Shown here one piece after another: positions 26,712 through 34,954 of a stretch of DNA of 64,000 nucleotides (within the stretch, counting starts at the first letter, position 1; each line of letters starts with the position of its first letter). The DNA comes from Caryophanales bacterium UBA784 (GTDB lineage Bacteria > Bacillota_I > Bacilli_A > RFN20 > CAG-288), in assembly GCA_002297045.1 (NCBI GenBank), contig DBJE01000010.1, positions 1-64,000 on the forward strand, read 5' to 3'. Made by a program: the position numbers and the translations under genes. The notes under the pieces were generated by a model. The model did no database searches. It was not told where the DNA came from and saw only the letters and a program-made list of their open reading frames with translations.

Positions 26712-29700
26712 TTAAGCCGTCTTTGTTAGGGTGACAGGGTCAGCATCAATGTAAGTGTAGGTGACTGTCCCATCCGCATTGAATTTAAGAGTGACATCCC
26801 CTTCATCTAAGGAGGTGCCGATATAGGTTGTTCCGTCATAGGAAACCTGGGTTAACTCGTCGTCTTCAATGCTCAAATTGTAATCCGTAAGCGTCACCGT
26901 CCCATCCGCAGTGATGATTAAGGTGACTAGTGAGTCAGCATCTTCGTATGTCCCGGCCCGTGATCCGATATCGCCTGCCGAAGGTTTGTCAATCACGGTA
27001 ATCGTCACTTCATCGGAGGCAAAGGAGCCGTCTGTCGCTTCTGCCGTGATAGTGGCCTCTCCGGCTTTTACGGCGGTGATTGTTCCGTTTTGGTCAACGG
27101 TAGCAACCGTCTTATCGCTTGTCGACCATTTAAGTTTTGTGTTTGCGGCATCTGTGGGGGTGATTTTCGTATTGGCCTTAGCCGTTTCCCCGACGACGAG
27201 AGTCGTCTTATCCAGGGTAATCTTGATGCTATCAATCCTTACCGGTGTGACTTCAACGTCTAAGTCGGCGGTTAGACCTGTCGATGAGGTCGCAGTGAGT
27301 TTAGTCTTTCCCGTCTTCAGGCACTTGATTGTCTTATTCCCCTTAGTCAAAGAAGACTCCTGCCCTAATGTGCCCTCGTCATTTTCTACTTGGACAATGG
27401 CTTGGTCTGCGGAAGATAACTTCCATGCCTCCTCGGCTGCATCGTTTCCTTCGTCATCGGAGAAGAATGCCTCGACCTTAGCTTCCTTTCCCGCATAGGT
27501 GTTGCCGTCTTCTGCGATTCCGATTTCTATCTTCGTTGCCTTGATATAGGTGTAAAGTTCGTCCGTCGCGGAATAAAGATTGGCCTGTTTTTTGTCTCCT
27601 TTGTCTCCGACAACATTGAGGACATATTCGGCCTGTCCGTCAAAGGAGAAGTTCTTCTTGATTTTCAGGAAGCCTGCTGTCTTGTTATCCGTAAAGACTC
27701 CGAAGACATCATAGTTCTCGCTCTTTCCGTTGTAGGGGAGGGTGACTGTGTTGTTTACCCCCTTATCCGATTTGAAATCGATTTTTGCCTCGTCCTTTGT
27801 GATAGTGATAACCCTGTCTTCCTTATCCCACCACTGGCCGATGATGTCTGCACTGACCTTTTCGGCCTCTTTTATTTCAATCTGGACATGATTGGATTCA
27901 ATCGGAGTCTCGGTAGCCCCATGCTTGGAAAGGGCATAGACTTCCACCTTCCCGGCTTTCAATGGGGTGAGAAGGCCTTTGTTGTCTATGCTCGCCTTTT
28001 CGGCATCGGAGACATGCCATTCGAGTTCTTTGTTTGTGGCCGTATTTGGTGTGATTACGGAAGAGAACTGAAGCGTCTTTCCGATTGATACGGAGGAAGC
28101 ATTTCCATCCGCGGCAATGCTTACCCCTGTTACCGGTTCGGCATCGGCCTGATAATGCTTATGACAGTTTTCATCGGCAATGAAGGCGACTTTCTCCGTG
28201 GAGAATCCCCACTGCTTACCGATCCTGTTTCCGTAAATGTGAATTCGGACTTTGTAGGCGGGGGCAAAAGTCTTTTCCCTCAGCTTCAGGTTCTTGGTGG
28301 ATACGTTATTCTTGACTTCCTCTGTGATGTCAAGCCCAGTCCAGGTTGTTCCATCATTTGACGTTTCGATGGTAACCTTCTCTATGGCACTTGTCTCGTT
28401 ATTGCTGTACCTCTGGGCATAATAGAAGGAAATCCCGGAGACCTGTTGGTCCGAGAAATCAAAGGTTGCCACTCCGTCGCCTCTTGTGTCACTTTCTTCC
28501 TGCCTTGTGTTACTGCTTCCGTTACGCCTCCTTAGAACCTTTTTGCCTTTGTATATTCCTTGTCCGTCGAGGATGTCGCAGCCTTTATTTATGCTTACGC
28601 CAAAAGGAAGACTGTTACTGATGGAATTTACTGCACTGACATCCTGATTGACAAGACCATTGAAGGAGAGATTATAGACGGCATCCTTCAGATTCTGGCT
28701 AGGAAGTCCGTTGACACGGATTGCAATCTTATTGGAGGTATGGGTATTTCCGCTTCCGTCCTTCCAGGAATAGTAGACTTTCGTTTCTCCCTGGCTCTGG
28801 GCAAGAACAAGAAGATTGGTTGTCGTCGATTCAAAAGTGGCGACAGTCGGATCGTCGCTGACTTTCGTTAAAGTCGAATACTCTTTAATCCAACGCTCTT
28901 CTTTGACTCCATCCGGTGCATCCCACGTCCTACTCCTTGTCCTAGGCAAGGACTTTTCGATATCAAGGATATAAGTGTCACCATCTTTCCTGGCACTATC
29001 GTCGCTGACTGTTAAGTCAATGCTCTTGATGTAAACATGGACCTGAGGACCATCATAACCTTTGTACTGCCAGTACTCTTTGACATTGTCTGCATTCGGG
29101 GCGGCAGGAAGCCTCTTGTCATCGAAAGTGGTTCCTCCGACATTCCTCACCTTAGTGATTGCGGAGTTTACGTCTGTGTCAACATTGCTGTCGGCAATGC
29201 CGAACTCTTTCAAAAGGTTATTGGAATCTAGCTTGAAATAGAAAGTATCCGCTGAAACGTCCCTGCACCAGGAGTAGCAATAATCCATGATATCTTCTAA
29301 GGCTGTTTCATCGACGATGTAATATTCGCCATCCCTTAAGATAATCTTGTCCTGATATAGTTTGAGCTTTTCGATGACGCGGCGGAAATCAAGCCCGCCC
29401 TGTCCGCCTATACCGACATAGGCCCCGTCAGATCCTTGGTTAAGCCAAGAGGAGACTTCCTTACTGCCTTTAGAGGCTTCAAACCACTGATAGGACTTTC
29501 CGTTATAGTCGTGATAGTACTGGTAGATCTTATCCCCTGTTCCCCAGTCGGAGACAAGAATCTGGTAATTGTTGTAATAGAAAAGGGAATCCGTAGTGCT
29601 TCCGACTTCTTCTGAGACGGCGCTGACGGAAAGAGAGGAATTGGAATAGTCGGCATTCAATGCGGTTTTAATGGCATCAGTCTTTGGCGGCTCTGAAGTA

Positions 29701-29906
29701 GAAGCAGAGGGTTTATCTGAATTGCTTCCGGGCTTTTCCGAAGCACTCTCCTGTGGCTTTTCACTAGGTCTGTTGCTGATTTCAGGCAAGGTGCTATTGT
29801 TTTCCGACGGCTCAATGGTTGCTGAAGAGTCCCCTTTATGGCAGGCACTCCTAGCTAAAACTGAGATTAAGGAGAAAAGGGTAAACGTCAACTTGGTTTT
29901 CTTCAT
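26712..29906 (-). CDS. Large Ig-like (Big_2) lipoprotein
   Basis: A 1064-residue surface lipoprotein. The signal peptide reads LISVLAMSAC with AGG=Met (Cys about residue 22), then a Ser/Pro/Glu linker to about 75. The first half (80-400) is a domain I do not recognise. Residues about 410-580 resemble a discoidin-like (F5/8 type C) domain: FDFSDQQVSGISFYYAQ, TIETSNDGTTWTGL, KVRIHIYGN. Three Big_2 Ig-like domains follow (about 590-680, 780-880 and 885-975), the last with the clear WSTSDKTVATVDQNGTITA signature. A small beta domain ends the protein. Probably adhesion or glycan binding. It lies 6 bases after the upstream lipoprotein gene and is likely in operon with it. Confidence 0.8.
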   Translation of the reverse strand: MKKTKLTFTLFSLISVLARSACHKGDSSATIEPSENNSTLPEISNRPSEKPQESASEKPGSNSDKPSASTSEPPKTDAIKTALNADYSNSSLSVSAVSEEVGSTTDSLFYYNNYQILVSDWGTGDKIYQYYHDYNGKSYQWFEASKGSKEVSSWLNQGSDGAYVGIGGQGGLDFRRVIEKLKLYQDKIILRDGEYYIVDETALEDIMDYCYSWCRDVSADTFYFKLDSNNLLKEFGIADSNVDTDVNSAITKVRNVGGTTFDDKRLPAAPNADNVKEYWQYKGYDGPQVHVYIKSIDLTVSDDSARKDGDTYILDIEKSLPRTRSRTWDAPDGVKEERWIKEYSTLTKVSDDPTVATFESTTTNLLVLAQSQGETKVYYSWKDGSGNTHTSNKIAIRVNGLPSQNLKDAVYNLSFNGLVNQDVSAVNSISNSLPFGVSINKGCDILDGQGIYKGKKVLRRRNGSSNTRQEESDTRGDGVATFDFSDQQVSGISFYYAQRYSNNETSAIEKVTIETSNDGTTWTGLDITEEVKNNVSTKNLKLREKTFAPAYKVRIHIYGNRIGKQWGFSTEKVAFIADENCHKHYQADAEPVTGVSIAADGNASSVSIGKTLQFSSVITPNTATNKELEWHVSDAEKASIDNKGLLTPLKAGKVEVYALSKHGATETPIESNHVQIEIKEAEKVSADIIGQWWDKEDRVITITKDEAKIDFKSDKGVNNTVTLPYNGKSENYDVFGVFTDNKTAGFLKIKKNFSFDGQAEYVLNVVGDKGDKKQANLYSATDELYTYIKATKIEIGIAEDGNTYAGKEAKVEAFFSDDEGNDAAEEAWKLSSADQAIVQVENDEGTLGQESSLTKGNKTIKCLKTGKTKLTATSSTGLTADLDVEVTPVRIDSIKITLDKTTLVVGETAKANTKITPTDAANTKLKWSTSDKTVATVDQNGTITAVKAGEATITAEATDGSFASDEVTITVIDKPSAGDIGSRAGTYEDADSLVTLIITADGTVTLTDYNLSIEDDELTQVSYDGTTYIGTSLDEGDVTLKFNADGTVTYTYIDADPVTLTKTA

Positions 29907-29912
29907 CTGTTT

Positions 29913-30809
29913 TTATTTCCTTTCTTTTTCGTTTCCGGATGTCGTACTGCTTATGTCGTAGACAGCGATAAGGAAGACGTCCCTATCACCTTCAAAGCCC
30001 ATTTCAACAGCTTCCTCTTCTGTCCTATAGAGATAAGTCAGGCCAATATTTCCTTTATCCGCATACCTTGTTCCGTAATTGTCAGTGACGGTATATCCGT
30101 TTTGCTTTAAAAGGGCGGAATAGGAGTCCAGGATGCCTTCCTTTGGACGATAGCAGGCGATATAGAGCCTATCGATTCCATAGGATGTCTGTCTTTCGGC
30201 AGTGTAATAGTCGGCTTCTGCCGCAGGAATATCCGATCCAATGAAATTCTTGATTTCCTGTTCAGGGAAGGAAGTCCTCTTATCCTGGTAAAGATAAGCA
30301 ACAATTCTTAATCCGCTTCCCTCGCTTAAAGCAAAGGGGTCAAAGAGGACGAAAAGGATTTGATTAGGAGAGACCCGCCTGTATGCGCCTTGCGTCGTAT
30401 TTTCACTAGATGAGGCGGAAAAAGAGAACCCTCTCCGATTCAGGCTTGCCTTATAGGCCTTACTTAGGCTTTCCCCGTCAGTGGAAGAAAAGCAGTAAAT
30501 GGCAGTGGCTGTTATTCCATAGTTATCCCTTTCTACATTGCTTCCCTGATAGCTTTCCGCAGGACAGACGGGAATCAAAGTCCGATAGTCGCCGACGCTT
30601 TCCATAAGAAGAGCGTCGATGTCTCTATTGAATTGATAATCCTTTTCTTCTACGGATTGAGAATTAGGATAAGAGGAGGAAATGGAGGGCTCTAAAGTGG
30701 TTGACGAAGACTTAACGGAACCCTCTGAGCCGGAATTCTTCGTTGCCTGGCATCCAGTGGAAAGAAGAAAAAGCGCAGAAAGGAAAGAAAGCCAGATTGG
30801 TTTTGACAT
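29913..30809 (-). CDS. Hypothetical lipoprotein
   Basis: A 298-residue lipoprotein with signal peptide and lipobox STGC (Cys at about residue 20), a Ser-rich linker, and two halves of about 110 residues that look weakly repeated (each containing an AxYCFSSTDGESL- or IACYRPKEGILD-type strand, an LNRRGF or LKQNGY turn and a terminal Y or D strand). I do not recognise a family. A GAAAGGAGA ribosome-binding site precedes the ATG. It is the first gene of a two-gene leftward unit with the large Big_2 lipoprotein. A TATAAT and a cre-like site lie just upstream. Confidence 0.7.
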   Translation of the reverse strand: MSKPIWLSFLSALFLLSTGCQATKNSGSEGSVKSSSTTLEPSISSSYPNSQSVEEKDYQFNRDIDALLMESVGDYRTLIPVCPAESYQGSNVERDNYGITATAIYCFSSTDGESLSKAYKASLNRRGFSFSASSSENTTQGAYRRVSPNQILFVLFDPFALSEGSGLRIVAYLYQDKRTSFPEQEIKNFIGSDIPAAEADYYTAERQTSYGIDRLYIACYRPKEGILDSYSALLKQNGYTVTDNYGTRYADKGNIGLTYLYRTEEEAVEMGFEGDRDVFLIAVYDISSTTSGNEKERK

Positions 30810-30841
30810 GAAAATCTCCTTTCAAATAGTTTGTATACTTA

Positions 30842-30864
30842 ATTATATCCTGAAAGCGGAAACG
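30842..30864 (-). promoter_or_regulatory. -10 box with overlapping cre-like site
   Basis: On the complement TATAAT (30842-30847) precedes the lipoprotein gene by about 33 bases. Immediately upstream lies TGAAAGCGGAAACG (30851-30864 on the plus strand, 12 of 14 cre matches), within the promoter spacer, so binding would block transcription. Confidence 0.45.
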
Positions 30865-30981
30865 AAAATAGGAAAAAATTAGCCTATCCTAACCAGAAAA
30901 GCAATTTATGTCTAGCTAAATACATATAGAAAAAATGTGTCCGGTTTTCATGTTAAACCAAAGAGCAAAGACGGGCTCTTT

Positions 30982-31025
30982 CTGGGAAGTTAAGGATTTC
31001 TTTTCCTATTGTTTAACTTCCCCAG
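30982..31025. repeat. Long inverted repeat CTGGGAAGTTAA/TTAACTTCCCCAG
   Basis: Arms of 12-13 bases (30982-30993 and 31013-31025), with one bulged base, enclose a loop of about 19 pyrimidine-rich bases. There is no T tract after it. It lies in the 656-base gap between divergent transcription units (30810-31465). It could be an operator, an RNA leader hairpin or a decayed terminator. Confidence 0.4.
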
Positions 31026-31286
31026 GGATAGGAGAAAAAAGAAGGCAGTGTTTTCTTCCCTAGAATAGTTTTTTCTGTTTTTTGAACCAGTGGAATGGTG
31101 AAACCCTTTTTAAATCTTTACAATTAAATTTCCATAATAAATTTTAAAAAAATATTTATATGGAAAAATATCAAGTTCAAAATGACAATGTAATTTATTA
31201 GAAAAAGTCCGTAAAAAAGGATATTTACAGGTTTTTTTATCACGAATAATAGCGTGAAAAACATTGAATAATAATTTTCCGAATTG

Positions 31287-31328
31287 TTGACAACAAAAAA
31301 AGAAAGTGATACCTTGTAAGCGGTTTAA
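31287..31328 (+). promoter_or_regulatory. Promoter and cre-like operator of the ABC sugar operon
   Basis: TTGACA (31287-31292), 17 bases, TACCTT (31310-31315), then TGTAAGCGGTTTAA (31315-31328), which matches 13 of 14 cre positions and starts on the last base of the -10 box. This is the classical layout for LacI-family repression. The transcript would have a leader of about 140 bases before the binding-protein gene. The AT-rich remainder of the gap shows nothing else. Confidence 0.6.
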
Positions 31329-31465
31329 AAGAGAAGGGGCACAAAACACGCTCTCCTCTTAAGAAACCCTTTACAGGTTAATTCCTATAAAGAAGTCGGT
31401 TGAAATTCGTCTCTGAGTTCAACAGACGAAAAAGGCGAAGAAATTTTTCACAAGGAGGAACAAAG

Positions 31466-32869
31466 ATGAAAAAGTTTCTAAAGTTAGCTTGCGTGGCGTT
31501 AAGGGCTGCCGGAAGGGCTGGATGTCAGAAGGGAGGAGCCAGTGCAAGTACGGATACTGGTAAAGGTAATGATTCTGGAACCGGGGGGACAACATCTAAT
31601 AATGTCTCTGTTAAGATTCTGAACTTCAAACCTGAACTTGCTGAAAAGTGGGGGAACATTCAGGCAGCTGTCAAGAAGGATCTAGGGTTTGACCTTGTCG
31701 TCGAGACTGCTGCTTCGGGACAATATGAAAGCACCCTTCGCACGCTTGTCTCTACTGACGGTGCTCCGGATATTTTCCAAATCAGTGGTCCTGTCGGGTA
31801 TTCCAACTGGTCTGACTATATTGCTGACCTGGATGGCTCTGATGTTTACAATGCCCTTTCCGACCAATCTCTTGCCTGCAAGATTGACGGGAAAGTTAAG
31901 GCTATCCCGGTTACCGAGGAAGGATATGGTATCATTTATAACAAGAGCATTACCGATGCTTATTTTGCCTTAACCAATAAGGCGTCAACAGGTGTCAGCA
32001 AGAGGGAAGACATCAAATCCTATAATCAGCTTAAGGCTGTTGTCGAAGATAGGCAGGCCCATAAGAGCGAGCTTGGCATTGACGGGGTCTTTGCCCCTTC
32101 GGGAATGGATAGCTCCACTTCCTGGCGTATCACTGGGCACGCCTTCAATAGGGCTCTTGTCGGCGAGCTTGGCTCTTCCGCCACTTCCACTCCGGATGAA
32201 TTACAGTTCTCCAGCAATCAGAACTATCGTAACCTTATTGATTTATATGTTAAGAATTCCACTAGGACTGGAAACCAGATGGTTGCTTCTAACTGGGAAG
32301 CGGAAGGAAATGCCTTTGCCAAGAAGAAGGTCGCTATGGTCCAGAACGGACAGTGGGCAACCGCAGATTTAACTGCAGGCGGAAAAGTCGCCGGGACCGA
32401 TCTCCGTAGGTTACCTCTTTATTGCGGAATTAACAATGACAACATTAAGGAAAGCAGTCAGGGACTCTGCATTGGAACAGAAGCCTATTGGTGCGTAAAT
32501 AAGAAATCTTCTGCTGCCAAGCAGGAGAATGCCCTTAAGTTCCTTAACTATCTCTTCAATGGCAATGGTAAGAAATATGTTGTCCAGGATCTTGCCTTCA
32601 ATGCTCCGTTCAAAGGATTCAACTCCGATGAATTTGCCCCCTCTGATCCGCTTGTCAAGGAAGTCGTCTCCTGGATGAATAAAGACGGAATTAATTCTGT
32701 TGCCTGGGACTTCCCGCTTGTTCCGAGCACTGACACCCAGCGTGCCGACCTTGTCAACTCCCTCACGGCCTATTACAACGATAACTTCTCTGATGCAAAG
32801 TGGGCTGAACTTGTCACCAACACCAAGAACAAATGGAAACAGCTTGCCGAAGAGGCAAAGCAGGACTAG
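31466..32869 (+). CDS. ABC sugar transporter substrate-binding lipoprotein (MalE-like)
   Basis: A 467-residue extracellular solute-binding protein of family 1, anchored as a lipoprotein. Read with AGG=Met the signal peptide is ACVALMAAGMAGC, a textbook lipobox; the two Met codons are AGG at 31502-31504 and 31514-31516. With Arg there it would not be a signal peptide. Typical features are PDIFQISGPVGYSNW near residue 95, AIPVTEEGYGIIYNK near 137 and a C-terminal helix with WKQLAEEA. The ATG at 31466 is preceded by AAGGAGG; the upstream open frame to 31400 lacks such a signal. First gene of the importer operon. Oligosaccharide import is likely; the exact sugar is not determined. Confidence 0.93.
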   Translation: MKKFLKLACVALRAAGRAGCQKGGASASTDTGKGNDSGTGGTTSNNVSVKILNFKPELAEKWGNIQAAVKKDLGFDLVVETAASGQYESTLRTLVSTDGAPDIFQISGPVGYSNWSDYIADLDGSDVYNALSDQSLACKIDGKVKAIPVTEEGYGIIYNKSITDAYFALTNKASTGVSKREDIKSYNQLKAVVEDRQAHKSELGIDGVFAPSGMDSSTSWRITGHAFNRALVGELGSSATSTPDELQFSSNQNYRNLIDLYVKNSTRTGNQMVASNWEAEGNAFAKKKVAMVQNGQWATADLTAGGKVAGTDLRRLPLYCGINNDNIKESSQGLCIGTEAYWCVNKKSSAAKQENALKFLNYLFNGNGKKYVVQDLAFNAPFKGFNSDEFAPSDPLVKEVVSWMNKDGINSVAWDFPLVPSTDTQRADLVNSLTAYYNDNFSDAKWAELVTNTKNKWKQLAEEAKQD

Positions 32870-32899
32870 ACATCGGTTTTTCTGCTAAAATAAGACAGA

Positions 32900-32932
32900 A
32901 CAAAGCTACTAGATTCGCTCTAGTAGCTTTGT
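32900..32932 (+). repeat. Intercistronic hairpin between binding protein and permease
   Basis: ACAAAGCTACTAGA (32900-32913), loop TTCGC and TCTAGTAGCTTTGT (32919-32932) form a perfect 14-bp stem. Only a short T run follows, so it is more likely an mRNA stabiliser or partial terminator, keeping binding-protein levels above permease levels, as in other mal-type operons. Confidence 0.6.
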
Positions 32933-32956
32933 CCGTTTAGAAAGGAATAGCCTTTT

Positions 32957-33802
32957 ATGCAAAAATATTACAAAAAGTATGCGGCTGTCTTCCTTCTGCC
33001 TCTCCTTGCCTGTTTCACGATTGCCTTCCTGATTCCCTTTTTCATGGGAATTTTCTTCTCCTTTACAAGATACAAGGCTGTGGATAACTGGCAGTGGACC
33101 GGTATCGTCAACTATCAGAGAGCGTTTTCCACGAAGTATGGCGTGCCGACTTTCTGGACGGCACTAGGGCGGACGACTCTCTTTGCGGCAATCAGCATCA
33201 TCACCATTAATTTCAACGCTTTTATTCTTGCCCTTTTGCTGACCAAAGGACTCAAAGGCTCGAACACGTACCGTTCCATCTTCTTTAGGCCGAACCTTAT
33301 CGGCGGCATCATTCTCGGCTATATCTGGAAAGTAAGGCTGAATGGTGTTCTTTATTGGTTTGATAAGAACCTAGGCTCCAATCCATGGTTTCCCTTCTTT
33401 GGACTAGTCATTCTTAGGAACTGGCAACAGGTCGGCTATAGGATGATTATCTATATTGCCGCCTTAATGAATGTCCCTACCGATTTGAACGAATCTGCCT
33501 CCATCGACGGAGCAAGCAAGTTCCAGACAACTAGGCGGGTGACTATTCCTAGGATTATTCCTTCCTTTACAATCTGCTCTTTCTTAACCCTCTCCAATTC
33601 CTATAAGCTCTATGATCAGAACCTTGCCTTATCTGGATTAAACGATAAGACAAACCTTTTAGCGGCGGATATCATCAATACCGTTATCTCCAAAGGAAAC
33701 CTTGGGCCTCAGCAGGCAAAGGCTGTCGTCTTCTTCCTGATTGTTGCCGCTATTTCCGGTATTCAGGTCAGGGCGACAAGAAGAAAGGAGGTTGAAGCTT
33801 AA
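32957..33802 (+). CDS. ABC sugar transporter permease (MalF-like)
   Basis: A 281-residue permease with six membrane segments and the EAA loop (NESASIDGASKFQTTMRVTIPMIIPS at about 178-203) that docks onto the ATPase. AGG codons fall on expected Met or hydrophobic positions: FFMPNLIGG (33287-33289), LVILMNWQQVGYMMIIY and TIPMIIPS. With Arg these helices would be disrupted. It follows the intercistronic hairpin and precedes the second permease. A ribosome-binding site AAAGGAA lies about 10 nt before the ATG. Confidence 0.94.
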   Translation: MQKYYKKYAAVFLLPLLACFTIAFLIPFFMGIFFSFTRYKAVDNWQWTGIVNYQRAFSTKYGVPTFWTALGRTTLFAAISIITINFNAFILALLLTKGLKGSNTYRSIFFRPNLIGGIILGYIWKVRLNGVLYWFDKNLGSNPWFPFFGLVILRNWQQVGYRMIIYIAALMNVPTDLNESASIDGASKFQTTRRVTIPRIIPSFTICSFLTLSNSYKLYDQNLALSGLNDKTNLLAADIINTVISKGNLGPQQAKAVVFFLIVAAISGIQVRATRRKEVEA

Positions 33803-33803
33803 T

Positions 33804-34934
33804 ATGAATGAACCCGGCAAAAAGAAAACAAAGCAGCCTCTTACTTTTTCCTTCCACTATCAGGATGCGGTAAAGGTCAACAGATCTATCGGTTATGACG
33901 CAGAGGATTCCCTTGCTGTTCTCTATGATGACTGCATTGCCAGGAAGAAAGGCAATAAGGCCGTTTTAGAGAAATATGGCTTTAAAGGAAATCCTAAGGA
34001 TGTCGGAAAATATCTCCTTTTTGAACTGAAACAGGAAGAAAGGAAGAATCCGAAGTTCCTTCCTGAATCCGTATTAAAGAACAAGAATAAGCATCGTCAG
34101 GAGGTAATCTCTAACACTCTTATCTATATCTTCCTGACCATTGTCGCCGCCATTGTCTTTATTCCTATCCTTAGGGTGGCCATCAACTCATTTAAGGCAA
34201 ACGGCGAAATCGCAACGAATCCTTTGAAGCTACCTACCGCCGAAACATTTGTCGGAATCGATAACTTTAAGAGTGGATTCGAGAAAAGTAAGTTCAGGTC
34301 GTCCTTTGGCTACTCTCTTTTCATCACGGTCTTCTCAACTCTCTTCATTCTTCTCTTCTGCTCGATGACTGCCTGGTTCATCACCCGGGTGAAGACATGG
34401 TGGACGAAGCTGATTTACTATGTCATTCTCTTCTCCCAGGTCGTTCCTTTCCAGCTTGTCATGCTTCCGATGAACCAGATTGCCAGCACATGGAAGCTGA
34501 ATAATCTTTTTGGCATCATCATCATCTATGTCGGCTTTGGCGCGGGTCTATCCGTCTTTAGGTATTCCGGCTTTGTCAAGAGCGTGCCTGTGGAAGTAGA
34601 GGAGGCGGCCAGGATTGATGGCTGCAATCCGATTCAGACCTTCTTTACGATTGTCTTCCCGATTCTTAAGCCGACCACCATCACCATTGCCATCTTAAAT
34701 GTCAGGTGGATCTGGAACGACTATCTTCTTCCGAACATGGTTCTTGGCACCACGATAGGAAAGACGACTATTCCTGTCGCCATCCAGATGGTTGCCAATG
34801 GCTCCTATGGTGCAACCGACTACGGCAGGATGAGGGCCAGGATTGTTCTGACTAGGATCCCTATCATCGTCTTCTACCTCTTCGGACAGAAGTACATAAT
34901 CAAAGGCGTCACCGCCGGTGCGGTGAAAGGCTAA
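33804..34934 (+). CDS. ABC sugar transporter permease (MalG-like) with long N-terminal extension
   Basis: A 376-residue permease. The C-terminal 270 residues are a standard MalG fold: six membrane segments, EAA loop VPVEVEEAAMIDGCNPIQTFFTIVFPILKP, and the ending FGQKYIIKGVTAGAVKG, typical of maltodextrin-type permeases. AGG is Met in LSVFMYSGF, EEAAMIDGC, LNVMWIWNDYLLP (34704-34706) and YGMMMAMIVLTMIP. The first 100 residues are a hydrophilic cytoplasmic extension absent from ordinary MalG proteins (about 280 residues). The ATG at 33804, 1 base after the MalF stop and downstream of AAAGGAGG, already excludes further upstream sequence, so the extension is real. Confidence 0.94.
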   Translation: MNEPGKKKTKQPLTFSFHYQDAVKVNRSIGYDAEDSLAVLYDDCIARKKGNKAVLEKYGFKGNPKDVGKYLLFELKQEERKNPKFLPESVLKNKNKHRQEVISNTLIYIFLTIVAAIVFIPILRVAINSFKANGEIATNPLKLPTAETFVGIDNFKSGFEKSKFRSSFGYSLFITVFSTLFILLFCSMTAWFITRVKTWWTKLIYYVILFSQVVPFQLVMLPMNQIASTWKLNNLFGIIIIYVGFGAGLSVFRYSGFVKSVPVEVEEAARIDGCNPIQTFFTIVFPILKPTTITIAILNVRWIWNDYLLPNMVLGTTIGKTTIPVAIQMVANGSYGATDYGRMRARIVLTRIPIIVFYLFGQKYIIKGVTAGAVKG

Positions 34935-34954
34935 ATCGAAAGGAGAAGTCTTTT

